A stretch of DNA of 64,000 nt, from assembly GCA_963732875.1 (NCBI GenBank), contig CAVTBD010000003.1, forward strand, positions 434,001-498,000, given 5' to 3'. Positions within the stretch are counted from its first letter, which is position 1. Every line of letters starts with the position of its first letter. This document shows positions 16,712-26,015 of the stretch, piece by piece. Made by a program: the position numbers and the translations under genes. Origin of the DNA: WHSO01 sp963732875 (GTDB lineage Bacteria; Pseudomonadota; Alphaproteobacteria; SMXQ01). The notes beneath the pieces were generated by a model. It made no database searches, was not told the origin of the DNA, and was given only the letters and a program-made list of their open reading frames with translations.

Positions 16712-17872
16712 TCAGGGCTCGCCGAAGAACCGCACCGCGTTGTCCCACATCATCTTGCGGGTCGCCTCGGCGCCGATCACGTTCTGCCAGGCAATGACCC
16801 GGTCCGCGGATTCGGGGAAGCGCGATTCGGCGTGGGGATAGTCGGAGCCGAACATCAGCACGTGGTCACCCATGAAGTCGCTGACCGACTTGGCCATGTC
16901 GGCGCCTTCATGCTGCTCGATCGCCGCGAAGAAGCGCCCGCCGCACAGGTATTCGCTCATCTTGTGCTTCAGCTCCGCGACGTAGCCGACGTAGATCGCT
17001 TGGTCGTCCATGCGGCGCGTCCAGAACGGCAGCCAGCCGAAGCCCGATTCCAGCACGCCGTAGCGCAGCTCCGGGAAGCGATCCATCAGGCCGCTGCCGA
17101 CGAACGAGCTGACGGCCCGCATCGCCGCCCACGGATGGCTCGCGGTCCGGCCCAGGAACGGGTTGCCCCACAGGTCGCGATAGGCGGGGTAGCCCCATGA
17201 CAGGCTGTGGTGAATCACGCACAGGTCGTGCTCCTGGGCAGCCGCCCAGATCGGCAGCAGGTCGGGATGGTCGAGCGGGTAGTCGAGGGGCAGGTTGGGG
17301 TGAACCGCCACCACCCACGGCGCCTTGCCCCATTTGCGGATCTCCGCCACCGAGCCTTCGACCGACAGCGGCGACACAGTCAGGCAGGACTTCAGGCGCC
17401 GGGGGTCGCGGCCGCAGAACGTGTCGAGGTAGCGGTGCTGGGCGTAGATGAATTCCATCTCGAGCTCGGGATCGGGATGGCCGACGCCACCGTTGCTGAC
17501 GATGAACTGGACGTCGACGCCCTCGGCATCCATGTCGCGGAGACGTGCCGCGGAATTGTCGTCGGCGCCCCCTTCGGTGGGATAGGTCACCCCCATGAAG
17601 GTCTGGAAATGGCGCTCGGCGTTCTCGCGCGGGCCGGCCTCGCCGAGGTGGCGCGGCTTCGACTTGCTCCAGCCCTCGCGCGCGCGGAAGCGATAGAAGT
17701 GGCGATAGGGCGGCTCCCGCTTTTCGCCCGCCCAGCCCTTCTTGACCTCCTCGCGGTGGTCCTCCAGGTCGGGAATACCCGTGAGGAGCTTGGCCGAGAG
17801 ATGGGGGCGGATCGTTTCCGCCGTCGGGCCGACGTGGGTGTCGGCATCGTATACTTTCAGTCCGTTGCGCAT
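16712..17872 (-). CDS. Amidohydrolase family protein
   Basis: A 386-residue amidohydrolase-2 TIM barrel. It begins KVYDADTHVGPT (single N-terminal His), with CVIHHSLSWGYP as the metal-His segment, VLESGFGWLPFWTRRMD, and the late catalytic region MFGSDYPHAESRFPES. It is the last gene of a five-gene minus-strand run that starts with an ABC ATPase at 23073; only 22 bp separate it from the permease gene. This suggests that the imported ligand is hydrolysed or decarboxylated by this enzyme rather than the transporter serving iron. Confidence 0.85.
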   Translation of the reverse strand: MRNGLKVYDADTHVGPTAETIRPHLSAKLLTGIPDLEDHREEVKKGWAGEKREPPYRHFYRFRAREGWSKSKPRHLGEAGPRENAERHFQTFMGVTYPTEGGADDNSAARLRDMDAEGVDVQFIVSNGGVGHPDPELEMEFIYAQHRYLDTFCGRDPRRLKSCLTVSPLSVEGSVAEIRKWGKAPWVVAVHPNLPLDYPLDHPDLLPIWAAAQEHDLCVIHHSLSWGYPAYRDLWGNPFLGRTASHPWAAMRAVSSFVGSGLMDRFPELRYGVLESGFGWLPFWTRRMDDQAIYVGYVAELKHKMSEYLCGGRFFAAIEQHEGADMAKSVSDFMGDHVLMFGSDYPHAESRFPESADRVIAWQNVIGAEATRKMMWDNAVRFFGEP

Positions 17873-17894
17873 CTCAAAGCTTCCTTCTTGGTCG

Positions 17895-19649
17895 TCATAT
17901 TATGTTTCCTCCGTGGGGGCAGGCTACAGCCCTTCTCCGAAACCGGCATCGAATTCTTTGGGTTCGCCGCCGCAAGGCGATCTCGAGGGGGGCGATCACG
18001 CACAGCAGTACCGCAACGAGCAGCACCGACGTCGCCGCCGTGATCTCGCCCGAGCCGCGGTTCCACGTCTCCCACATCAGGCCGGCGATGACGATGTTGG
18101 AGGTGGAGACCAGGAACAGCGGCAGTGTCATATCCTTCATGGCGTGCGAGCCGCACCACACCAGCCCGTTGACGAACGCGGGCAGCACGAGCGGCAGGAT
18201 GATCCGGCGGAACGTGGTGAAGCGCGAGGCGCCGCTCGCGTAGGCAGCTTCCTCCAGTTCGGCCGCCACCTGATACATCACAGAGGTCATGATGCGCACG
18301 CCGAACGGCAGGTAGCGGATGATGTTGCCGATGATGATGACCGACAGCGTGCCGTAGAGCGGTGTCCCGACGCTGGTCAGGAGAAGGGCAAGACCGATGA
18401 CGAGCCCGGGCAGCAGGTGTGGCAGGAAGGCGACCACGTCGATGATCTGTGCCACCACGCCGCGGCCGCGGGCGACCACCCAGGCGACGACCGTGGCGGC
18501 ACCCATGCAGATGACCGCCGTCGTCACCATCAGGATCACGGTGTTGGTGACGGCCTCGATGAAGCGGCTCATACCGAACAGCGCGGTGTAGTTCCGTGTG
18601 GTGAGCGATTTGAGCGCGTCGAGCGACGGATTCTGGAAGTAGGGCAGCAGGCTCGACCACAGCAGCACGAGCAGCGGCAGCACCAGCTTCAGGCAAATGA
18701 AGAACACGAAGAACGCCACGGCGAAGGCCTTGGCAGCGGGCCGCAGCCGGTATTCCTTGGGCCGGTATCCCTTGCCGGTGATGACGGCGTAGCGGTCGGC
18801 TTGGCGCATCAGCCGGAAATACACCAGAAGAAGCGCGAGTCCGATGATGAGGCCGAGGATCGCGTAGGTGCTCGACAGTCCGTAGTTCGGCAGGTCGACG
18901 TCGCTGCCCACGGTCTTGCGATAGACCGTCACGCTCAGGACGTTGAAATTCGCGTTGGTGCCGAAGATCAGCGGGATCTCCAGCATCTCGATGGCCGAGA
19001 CGAAGAAGTAGATCAGGATCGAGAGCAGGCCCGGCCGCAACAGCGGGATCACGATGCGGCGCATGACCGCGGCCTGGCTCGCGCCGGAGGCATAGGCCGA
19101 ATCCTCGAGGCTCGGATCGAGGTTGCGCATCACCGAGGAGAGCATGATGAACATGGTCGGCCCGACCGACAGCCCGGCCACCAGGATCATGCCGCCGAGG
19201 GTGTAGATGTTGAACGGGCCGTAGTCCATGTGCAGATGGAACAGGTTGCGCACCGTGACGTTGATGATGCCGTTGGTCGGATTGAGCAGGAACGTCCAGC
19301 CGAACGCGGTGATGAAGCCGGGCATGGCCATGGGCAGGAACACGACGATGTAGGCATAGGACTTGAGCGGCATGTCGGTGCGCTCGACGAACCAGGCCAT
19401 GACGACGGCGATGGTCATGCCGAGCGCCAGCGCACCGGCGGCGAAGATGAAGGTGTTGCCGAGCAGGCGGTAGGTATAGGGGTCGGCGAACACCTCCTTG
19501 TAATGGGTGAAGGTCAGGACCCGCGTGACGTCGAGCGGATGGGCCCCGTCCGGGATGACGCTGGTCAGGAACAGGATGACCAGCGGCATCGCCGTCAACG
19601 CCGTCAGGAGGGCCAGCAGCGGCAGAAGAACGATATTTCGGTTGATCAC
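17895..19649 (-). CDS. ABC transporter permease, fused two-domain (ferric/AfuB type)
   Basis: A 584-residue inner-membrane permease with about twelve transmembrane helices, made of two fused binding-protein-dependent permease domains. Each half has an EAA loop for the ATPase: EDSAYASGASQAAVMRRIVIP in the first (about 200-225, shown in part) and EEAAYASGASRFTTFRRIILP in the second. The fusion is typical of the FbpB/AfuB/SfuB group. It sits between the second binding protein and the amidohydrolase. The arginine-rich C-terminus (RRRTQRIRCRFRRRA) is unusual and may be cytosolic. Confidence 0.88.
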   Translation of the reverse strand: MINRNIVLLPLLALLTALTAMPLVILFLTSVIPDGAHPLDVTRVLTFTHYKEVFADPYTYRLLGNTFIFAAGALALGMTIAVVMAWFVERTDMPLKSYAYIVVFLPMAMPGFITAFGWTFLLNPTNGIINVTVRNLFHLHMDYGPFNIYTLGGMILVAGLSVGPTMFIMLSSVMRNLDPSLEDSAYASGASQAAVMRRIVIPLLRPGLLSILIYFFVSAIEMLEIPLIFGTNANFNVLSVTVYRKTVGSDVDLPNYGLSSTYAILGLIIGLALLLVYFRLMRQADRYAVITGKGYRPKEYRLRPAAKAFAVAFFVFFICLKLVLPLLVLLWSSLLPYFQNPSLDALKSLTTRNYTALFGMSRFIEAVTNTVILMVTTAVICMGAATVVAWVVARGRGVVAQIIDVVAFLPHLLPGLVIGLALLLTSVGTPLYGTLSVIIIGNIIRYLPFGVRIMTSVMYQVAAELEEAAYASGASRFTTFRRIILPLVLPAFVNGLVWCGSHAMKDMTLPLFLVSTSNIVIAGLMWETWNRGSGEITAATSVLLVAVLLCVIAPLEIALRRRTQRIRCRFRRRAVACPHGGNII

Positions 19650-19691
19650 CTGCGGTGCCGCCCGGAAGCTTGCTGTTGTACGGCGTTTCTC

Positions 19692-20789
19692 CTAGTGCCG
19701 GCCGCCGGCTGCGATCCGGGCCAGATCCTTGCGGATGCGGTTGGCGTCCGCCAGCTCCTTGGCCGACATGGCGTGGCGCACCGTCAGGCGGTGCTTGGTG
19801 TAATAGTCGCCGAACGGGCCGGGCGACCCGGGCCAGGCCTTGAGGACGCCCTCGTCGATCATGGGCTTGGTGTTGATGGCTTCCGACGAGATCCAGGCCG
19901 CCCACAGCCGCGCCAGGTTGGGATGCGGGGCGTCCCTGGTGACGTAGAGCAGAAGCTGGGAGACGATGGCCTGGGGCTCGGGGTACGCCAGCGCGACCGG
20001 TGCGCCCCGCTGGATGTCGTCGAGCGCCGAGGTGAGCGACAGGGCGCCGAGCGGCGTTTCGCCCGTGACGACCTTTGTCGCCACGGCGGGCTGCCCGTCG
20101 GCATAGACGGGGCTGTTCGCGACGATGCGCCGGGCGAGGTCGAGCACGGCATCGCGCCCGATCACCGGCACGAGCCGGGCGATCGGCGTCAGGCCGGGGT
20201 CGATCGCCACCTTGCGCCGCCATTTCGGATCGGCCAGCGCTTCCCAGGTGCGGGGAACGTCCTTTTCTGCGAGCAGCTTGGTGTTGTAGGCGAAGCCGTA
20301 GATATCGTGGCGGAACTCGAGGCCGTAGCCGCGGAACGCAGGAATGATGTTGTCGGCGGCCTGCTTCAGCAGGCGGGTATCGATCTTGCCCGGCCCGGCG
20401 AACACGCCGACCCAGTCCACCTTCGCGATCAGGCCGTTCTTGATCAGATTCGGCAGGTGCCGGTCGTTGGCGAGGAAGATATCGACCGATATGTGCCCGC
20501 CGCGCTTTTCTGCCATCAGCCGGGAGGTCATGCGGCCGCCGCTCACGGGAACGCGCTCGACCTTGATGTTCATGCCGAAACGCTTGTTGAACATGGCGAC
20601 CAGCTTGTCGGTCGTTTCCTGGTTCGGCGTGTTGTGCCAGACGACCAGCCGTCCCTCTTTGGCGGCGGCGGCCTTGACCGTCGCGAAGTCGTCGGCGCGC
20701 ACAGGCGCGGAAATGCCAAGAAGGCCGGTCGCCACGATTGCTGCCGCCACGGCCGCCCGGCGCGGCCGGCTGTTACCCGAGATGGTCAT
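19692..20789 (-). CDS. ABC transporter substrate-binding protein (ferric/AfuA-like), copy 2
   Basis: A 365-residue exported binding protein of the family 1 extracellular type. A signal peptide spans about residues 1-32, ending in SAPVRADD. VVWHNTPNQETTDKLVAMFN is the opening of the mature domain. It is closely related along its whole length to the protein encoded just upstream at 20826-21920 (both have KVERVPVSGGRMTSR, AGPGKID and LVPVIGR), so the two arose by tandem duplication. Despite the ferric-transporter label, the tyrosine cluster of iron-binding members could not be confirmed, and an organic ligand is plausible. Confidence 0.85.
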   Translation of the reverse strand: MTISGNSRPRRAAVAAAIVATGLLGISAPVRADDFATVKAAAAKEGRLVVWHNTPNQETTDKLVAMFNKRFGMNIKVERVPVSGGRMTSRLMAEKRGGHISVDIFLANDRHLPNLIKNGLIAKVDWVGVFAGPGKIDTRLLKQAADNIIPAFRGYGLEFRHDIYGFAYNTKLLAEKDVPRTWEALADPKWRRKVAIDPGLTPIARLVPVIGRDAVLDLARRIVANSPVYADGQPAVATKVVTGETPLGALSLTSALDDIQRGAPVALAYPEPQAIVSQLLLYVTRDAPHPNLARLWAAWISSEAINTKPMIDEGVLKAWPGSPGPFGDYYTKHRLTVRHAMSAKELADANRIRKDLARIAAGGRH

Positions 20790-20825
20790 GCTGTGTTCCT
20801 CCGATGTGTCCGCGTTCCCTGCCCG

Positions 20826-21920
20826 CTAGCGTCCCTGTCCGGTCGCGATCTTGTCGAGATCGCGGCAAATCTTGGTGGCCTCCTCGAGCTCCTTCATGGT
20901 CGCCGCCCGGTGGACCTTCAGGTGGTACTTGGCGAAGTCCTGGCCGAAGCGGCCGGGCGAGCCGGGCCAGGCCCGGATGATCCCCTGCTTGACCATGACA
21001 TCGCTGGTCATCGCTTCCGAGGCGAGCCACGCTGCCCAGAGCTTGGCGAGATTGGGATGGGGTGCACCCTTGGTGACGTAAATCACTTGCTGGGAGATGA
21101 TGGCCTGGGGCTCCGGGTAGGACAGGTCGATGGGCGCGCCCTTTTCCCGTTCGTCGAGGGCGGAGGACAGCGTCATCGCGCCGAGGGGTACCTCGCCGGT
21201 AACGACCTTGGTCGCCGAATTGGGCTGGCCGTCGGAATATATCGGCTGGTTCGCGGCGACCTTGCGGGCGAGATCGAGCACGGCTTTGCGCCCGATCACC
21301 GGGACGAGGCGGGCCAGGGGCGACAGGCCGGCATCGACCGTGAACCGGCGCTTCCACTTGGGATCGGCCAGTTCCTGCCAGGTCCGGGGGACGTCCTTCC
21401 GGGCCAGCATCTTGGTGTTGTAGGCGAAGCCGAACACGCTGTGGCGGAACTCCAGCCCGTAGCCGACGAATTCCGGAATGATGTTGTTGACGGCGTCCGT
21501 CAGCAGCCTGGCGTCGATCTTGCCGGGCCCGGCGAAGGTCTTCACCCAATCGACCTTTTCAACGAGCCCGTACTTGACCATGCGCGGCAGATGACGGTCG
21601 GTGGCGATGAACACGTCGACCGTGAATTTGCCGCCGCGCTTCTCGCTCATGATGCGCGAGGTCATGCGGCCGCCGCTGACGGGAACGCGCTCGACCTTGA
21701 TGTGCATGCCGAACCGCTTGTTGAACATCTTCTCGAGCTGATCCGTGGTGTCCTGCTTCGGCGTGTTGTGCCAAACGACGAGATAGCCTTCTCTGGCGGC
21801 GGCGGCCTTGATCCTGTCGAATTCCGATGCCCGGCCCTGGGCGGCCGATAGCGCCACGCCGGCCAATATGGCGACGGTCGCAAGCGAAATGCGGATACTG
21901 CGGCTCGGTCCGTTGGTCAT
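20826..21920 (-). CDS. ABC transporter substrate-binding protein (ferric/AfuA-like), copy 1
   Basis: A 364-residue exported binding protein with a signal peptide (RISLATVAILAGVALSAAQG) and the same domain as its tandem neighbour at 19692-20789. Shared blocks include KVERVPVSGGRMTSR, GYGLEFRH and PRTWQELADPKWK. It lies directly after the ATPase gene in the transcription order. Two binding proteins feeding one permease would broaden the range of ligands. Confidence 0.85.
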   Translation of the reverse strand: MTNGPSRSIRISLATVAILAGVALSAAQGRASEFDRIKAAAAREGYLVVWHNTPKQDTTDQLEKMFNKRFGMHIKVERVPVSGGRMTSRIMSEKRGGKFTVDVFIATDRHLPRMVKYGLVEKVDWVKTFAGPGKIDARLLTDAVNNIIPEFVGYGLEFRHSVFGFAYNTKMLARKDVPRTWQELADPKWKRRFTVDAGLSPLARLVPVIGRKAVLDLARKVAANQPIYSDGQPNSATKVVTGEVPLGAMTLSSALDEREKGAPIDLSYPEPQAIISQQVIYVTKGAPHPNLAKLWAAWLASEAMTSDVMVKQGIIRAWPGSPGRFGQDFAKYHLKVHRAATMKELEEATKICRDLDKIATGQGR

Positions 21921-21969
21921 GCTCTGTCTCCCCGTTTTGGCGTTCTTTTTATCTGGTGTTCCATATCCG

Positions 21970-23073
21970 TCACGACGCCGGGCTGTCCCAGCCTGCGGCG
22001 CGTTCCGGCAGCACGATCATGGTGGCGTAGTCGGGTTCTAGGTAGGCGGCGTCGCCGGTACGGAACGGCTCGGCCTTGTCGTGGCTGCGCACCCGCACCT
22101 CCTGGCCATTGACCCGTACCGTGTAGTCCCAGGCGTCGCCCTGGAATATCCGCTGGGCAATTTGTCCCGTCCATGCCCTACCGTTGCGCGGCGCGCGGGT
22201 GAGGGCGATGCTCTCTGGCCTCAAGAAGACGATCAGGGCGTCGCCGTTCGCGTAGGTTTCCGTGCCGGTGTGGGGGACCCGCGTCTGCATGAACTCGATC
22301 TCGCCGTTACCGACGAACGTGCCCCTGAAATGGTTCGAGACGCCGATGAAATGCGCCCCGTAGGACGTTTGCGGCGCGTCGTAGAGATTCTGGGGATCGC
22401 CGAATTCGACGATCTTGCCGTCGTCCATCAGCAGGATGAGATCGGAGATGGCGAGCGCCTCGCTCTGGTCGTGGGTGACGAACACCGTGGTGATCCCGAT
22501 CTTCTGCTGGATGACGCGGATTTCCTCGCGCATCTGTTCGCGCAGCTTGGCATCGAGATTGCTCAGGGGCTCGTCGAGCAGCAGCACCTCGGGCTCCCGG
22601 ATCAGAGCCCGGGCCAGGGCGACGCGCTGCTGCTGGCCGCCAGAAAGCGCGGTGGCGGGGCGGCGCGCCAGTGCGTCCAGCCCCACCGCTTCGAGCGCGG
22701 TCATGGTCCGTGCCTCGATATCGTTGCGCGACAGGCGCGGCTTCGCGACGGTCAGGGGAAAGGCGACGTTATCGAACACGTCCATGTGCGGCCAGATGGC
22801 GTAGGACTGGAACACCATGCCGATCGGCCGATCGTTGACCGGGACATGCACGCCGCTTTCGCTCGAATAGACGAGGCGGTCGCCCAGGCAGATTTCTCCG
22901 GACGTCGGCTCTTCGATCCCCGCGATCATGCGCAGCGTGGTCGACTTGCCACAGCCGCTCTGCCCCAGAAGCGTGAACAGCTTGCCGTCCGGAATGGTGA
23001 AACTGATGCCGTCGACGGCGTTTCTGGTCCCGGCGCGTCCGAAGCGCTTGGTCAGGGACCTGACCGAAATCAT
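21970..23073 (-). CDS. ABC transporter ATP-binding protein (PotA/FbpC type)
   Basis: A 367-residue ATPase. The nucleotide-binding domain has Walker A GQSGCGKST, the Q-loop MVFQSYAIWPHM, signature ALSGGQQQRVALARAL, Walker B EVLLLDEPLSNLD and the H-loop FVTHDQSEA. A TOBE domain makes up the C-terminal third (FLRPESIALTRAPRNGR). The ATG at 23073 is chosen because GGGGGAGG lies just upstream; an in-frame extension to 23157 has no domain content. It is the first gene of the operon running down to the amidohydrolase at 16712. Confidence 0.92.
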   Translation of the reverse strand: MISVRSLTKRFGRAGTRNAVDGISFTIPDGKLFTLLGQSGCGKSTTLRMIAGIEEPTSGEICLGDRLVYSSESGVHVPVNDRPIGMVFQSYAIWPHMDVFDNVAFPLTVAKPRLSRNDIEARTMTALEAVGLDALARRPATALSGGQQQRVALARALIREPEVLLLDEPLSNLDAKLREQMREEIRVIQQKIGITTVFVTHDQSEALAISDLILLMDDGKIVEFGDPQNLYDAPQTSYGAHFIGVSNHFRGTFVGNGEIEFMQTRVPHTGTETYANGDALIVFLRPESIALTRAPRNGRAWTGQIAQRIFQGDAWDYTVRVNGQEVRVRSHDKAEPFRTGDAAYLEPDYATMIVLPERAAGWDSPAS

Positions 23074-23469
23074 TTTGCCTCCCCCGACACGTCGCTTTGT
23101 CGCGCTTTTTGTGTCGTTTCTTGTACGCCTTGGCGGGCCCGAAACGGACCGCCTCACGTTACCGAATGATCAATTAGCGGCTGAAACGTGTCAACCTTAC
23201 GGCGCCCCGGCGGCGTTGGCCGGACCGGTTGTTCGGGCAAGAGGGGCCGCACGCATGAGCCTGCGGAATTGCTTGGGCGGCGGGGCGGTTGCGGCTGCGG
23301 GCGGCGCCGATCTCACGGGCGCCTGTGCCCCCACGGCGGGACAGTTATGACCACGGGCGGTATCTCGCGCCATGTGATGGCATGACGGCAGGGCATGGTC
23401 GCATCGTTTGCCAATGCGCAACGCCCTGCCGCCATGCCGGTATCGGCTGTCCCGTCCCGGGGCGGGGTC
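23074..23469. other. Intergenic region with no recognised gene
   Basis: About 396 bp between the ABC ATPase start and the cytochrome stop, GC-rich with many short GGC/GCC repeats. It should hold the promoter of the ABC operon, but no convincing -10/-35 pair, RNA gene or conserved ORF was seen. Confidence 0.4.
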
Positions 23470-23838
23470 CTAGTGCGGCAGCTTGACCGTCTTCATGTCC
23501 ACCGGCGCGGGCAGGCTGTGAAGATAGGCGTAGATGTCGGCCGCCATCTCGTCCGACAGCACCACCGCCTCGTAGGGCGGCATCTGGCTCGACGGCTTGC
23601 GCAACTGGCGCAGGAAGGCGTCGAACGACAGCTTGGTTTTGGCGAGCCGCGGACCGGTCGCGCCCGCGCCCTGGCCGACATAGCCGTGGCACTCGTAGCA
23701 GCCGTCCTTCTCGAACAGGCGGTGTCCGTTGTTCGCGTTGCCCTTGGGCGCGGCCGACTGGGCGAGGGCCGCAGGGGCGGGCAGCAGCAGCGCCGCCGCG
23801 GCGACGGCGAGGCAGGTCATGCGCAGATTGGTCTTCAT
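23470..23838 (-). CDS. Small c-type cytochrome
   Basis: A 122-residue exported monohaem cytochrome. The signal peptide ends in APAALAQS (about residue 27). The haem-binding motif is CYECH and the distal Met is probably in SSQMPPY. It follows the Tat-exported ThDP enzyme gene by 15 bp in the same direction, so it probably takes electrons from, or works beside, that enzyme in the periplasm. Confidence 0.88.
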   Translation of the reverse strand: MKTNLRMTCLAVAAAALLLPAPAALAQSAAPKGNANNGHRLFEKDGCYECHGYVGQGAGATGPRLAKTKLSFDAFLRQLRKPSSQMPPYEAVVLSDEMAADIYAYLHSLPAPVDMKTVKLPH

Positions 23839-23853
23839 GATCGTTCTCCCTGT

Positions 23854-25851
23854 TCAGCGCGGCTGCGAGATCACGTCGAGAAGGACGGGCTCGCCCTTCT
23901 TGACTGTGGCCAGTGCCGTCTTGATTGCCGGTCCCAGCTCCTTCGGGTCGCTGATCGGCCCGATGCCGCGCACGCCCATCGCCTCGGCCAGCTTGGCGTA
24001 GTCGATGTTCGGATCGGCGATGGTGGTGCCGATCCCGGCGCGGTCGATGCCGCGGTTGTGCCGGTTCGCCATGCGCTGGATGTGCATCACCTCCTGGTGA
24101 TAGGCGCGGTTGTTATGGACAATCATGAGGATCGGGATCTTGTGGTGGGCCGCCGTCCACAGCGAGCCCGGCCCGACCATGTTGAAGTCGCCGTCGCCGA
24201 CGCTGGCGATGGTGTAGCGCCCGGCCTGCTTGTTGGCGAGCGCGGCGCCGACCGCCGCGGGCGTCGACTGGCCGACACCGGCGGCACCCGAGCCGCCGTT
24301 GTGATGCCACGGCTTGTCCTGCACCCACAGACGGCTTGCCCAGCGGGCATGGTCGACGGCGAGTGCCCAGTCGGGGTCGTGCATGATCTGGGCCCAGATC
24401 TCGGCATCGAGCCGGGCCGTGCTGATCGGGCTCGCGTTCCAGGCGGCGCCGGCGTTCTTCCACGCGGCCTTGGCGAAGCCCTTGCTCTGGTTGGCGAGTT
24501 TCTTGCCACGTGCCGCAAGCTGCGACTTGCGCGGGTCGGAAATCTCGTGCCGCACCGCCTCGATCAGCGACGGCATGGTCGCCTCGGCGTCGCCGAGCAG
24601 CTCGAGGTCGGTCGCCACGAACCGCTCGAAGTCCTGGTAGTTGGCGTGGATCAGCAGGTTACCGCTCGAGATATGGGCGATCTTGACGTTGGGCTTGTGG
24701 CGGGCATGGGCCTGGCGGTGGAGCTGGTCGGTCATCGAGTTCAGCACGCCGTACATGTCGTGCACTTCGAGGCCGAGGATGAAATCCGCCTGGCGGATCA
24801 GCCGGCCGCCGCGCGGCGTCAGGTTGAGCGGGTGCCGATTGGGGAAGTTGACGCGGCCCTGCTTGTCGACGACGGGGGCGTTCAGGGTCTCGGCCAGCTT
24901 GATCAGGAGCGGCATGCCCTGGTCGGTGCGGGCGTAGCGGTCGGCGACGATCACCGGGTTCTCGGCGGCGACCAGCATCCTGGCCAGCTCACGCACGCTG
25001 CCCTCGTCGGCCTGGGGCGCGACCTGGGGCCGGTATTTCGGGATGCGGAGCCTGGCCTCCTCGTGCGCCTCCAGGGGTTCTTCCTGGAGCTTGGTGTCGG
25101 CGATCAGAAGCACCGGCGCCATCGGCACCGCGTTGGTCAGCTGGTAGGCGCGCACGGTCAATTCGGCCCAGGCCTGGAGCGAGCCCGGGTTGTCGTCCCA
25201 CTTGACGAAGTCGCGCACCAGCGCGCCGCCGTCCTGCACCGAGTGTTCCCATTCGACGCCGGGCCGGCGGTCCATGGCGTCGTTGGCGTTGCCGCTCAGG
25301 ATCACCATCGGCACGCGGTCGGCAAAGGCGTTGTAGATCGCCATCGAGGCGTGCTGCAGGCCGACCGTGCCGTGCACCATGACCGCGAGCGGCTTGCCCG
25401 CCGCCTTGGCGTAGCCCTGGCCCATGGCGATCGAGGCTTCCTCGTGCAGGCAGGTGATGAACTCCGGCATCCGGTTGGGATTGGGCGGGTTGTTGATGAT
25501 CAATTCGTGCAGCGCGCGGAAGGTGGAGCCGGGTAGGCAGGTGAGATAGTCGATCTTCAGGGTCTTGATGACGTCGACCATGAAGTCGGACCCGGTCTTC
25601 CGGGTCGTGAGCGCCAGCGCCTGGGGCGGGGTCTGGGTTTCCGCGGCCATGACCTTGGCGCTCGGGCCGAACGCCTTGGCAGGGGCGGCGGCGCGGGCGG
25701 CGGGGGCCATGGCGGCGCCCTGGGCCCTGGCCTCGCCCGCGAGGGCGACCGCGGCGGCGCTGGTCAGCGCGCCCGCGAGGAAGGTGCGGCGTTCGATGGC
25801 TGTTGGCGATTTTGACGATGATGACGATGGGGGCGCGTTCTTGTCGGACAT
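23854..25851 (-). CDS. Tat-exported thiamine-diphosphate-dependent enzyme
   Basis: A 665-residue enzyme of the acetolactate synthase/benzoylformate decarboxylase family. A twin-arginine signal (IERRTFLAGALTSAAAVALA then GEARAQG, about residues 18-44) and an Ala/Pro-rich linker precede the catalytic part. The ThDP activation Glu is in CLHEEASIAMGQGYAKA, and the ThDP/Mg motif runs from GDGDFNMVGPGSLW to VHNNRAYHQ. AAGGAG sits 7 bp before the ATG at 25851; an in-frame extension to 26130 lacks support. Export is unusual, since these enzymes are normally cytosolic. The flanking c-type cytochrome genes suggest oxidative decarboxylation of a 2-oxo acid with electrons passed to cytochrome; that role is an inference. 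Confidence 0.85.
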   Translation of the reverse strand: MSDKNAPPSSSSSKSPTAIERRTFLAGALTSAAAVALAGEARAQGAAMAPAARAAAPAKAFGPSAKVMAAETQTPPQALALTTRKTGSDFMVDVIKTLKIDYLTCLPGSTFRALHELIINNPPNPNRMPEFITCLHEEASIAMGQGYAKAAGKPLAVMVHGTVGLQHASMAIYNAFADRVPMVILSGNANDAMDRRPGVEWEHSVQDGGALVRDFVKWDDNPGSLQAWAELTVRAYQLTNAVPMAPVLLIADTKLQEEPLEAHEEARLRIPKYRPQVAPQADEGSVRELARMLVAAENPVIVADRYARTDQGMPLLIKLAETLNAPVVDKQGRVNFPNRHPLNLTPRGGRLIRQADFILGLEVHDMYGVLNSMTDQLHRQAHARHKPNVKIAHISSGNLLIHANYQDFERFVATDLELLGDAEATMPSLIEAVRHEISDPRKSQLAARGKKLANQSKGFAKAAWKNAGAAWNASPISTARLDAEIWAQIMHDPDWALAVDHARWASRLWVQDKPWHHNGGSGAAGVGQSTPAAVGAALANKQAGRYTIASVGDGDFNMVGPGSLWTAAHHKIPILMIVHNNRAYHQEVMHIQRMANRHNRGIDRAGIGTTIADPNIDYAKLAEAMGVRGIGPISDPKELGPAIKTALATVKKGEPVLLDVISQPR

Positions 25852-26015
25852 GTCCGGTCTCCTTGGGTCGAGTGACATCCACCGCTGCTTGGTGGCGAAT
25901 TCGGGTCGCCACTCGACTTTGTCTTTGGTCCGCGTCTTTGGTCCGCGCCGGGCGGACTCCACCCGTCGGGGATTGCGAACGGCATGTCGCGCGGCAGGAC
26001 CGCGCGCAGCGACGG

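Noticed and set aside
17857..20223. A 788-codon minus-strand frame overlapping the permease and second binding protein
   Set aside because: Arg/Pro/His-rich out-of-frame reading of the permease, which has clear transmembrane helices and EAA loops in its own frame.
17742..21851. A 1369-codon plus-strand open frame opposite the ABC transporter genes
   Set aside because: It is rich in His, Arg and Asp-like low-complexity runs and lies exactly antisense to well-supported transporter genes; it results from GC-rich codon bias.
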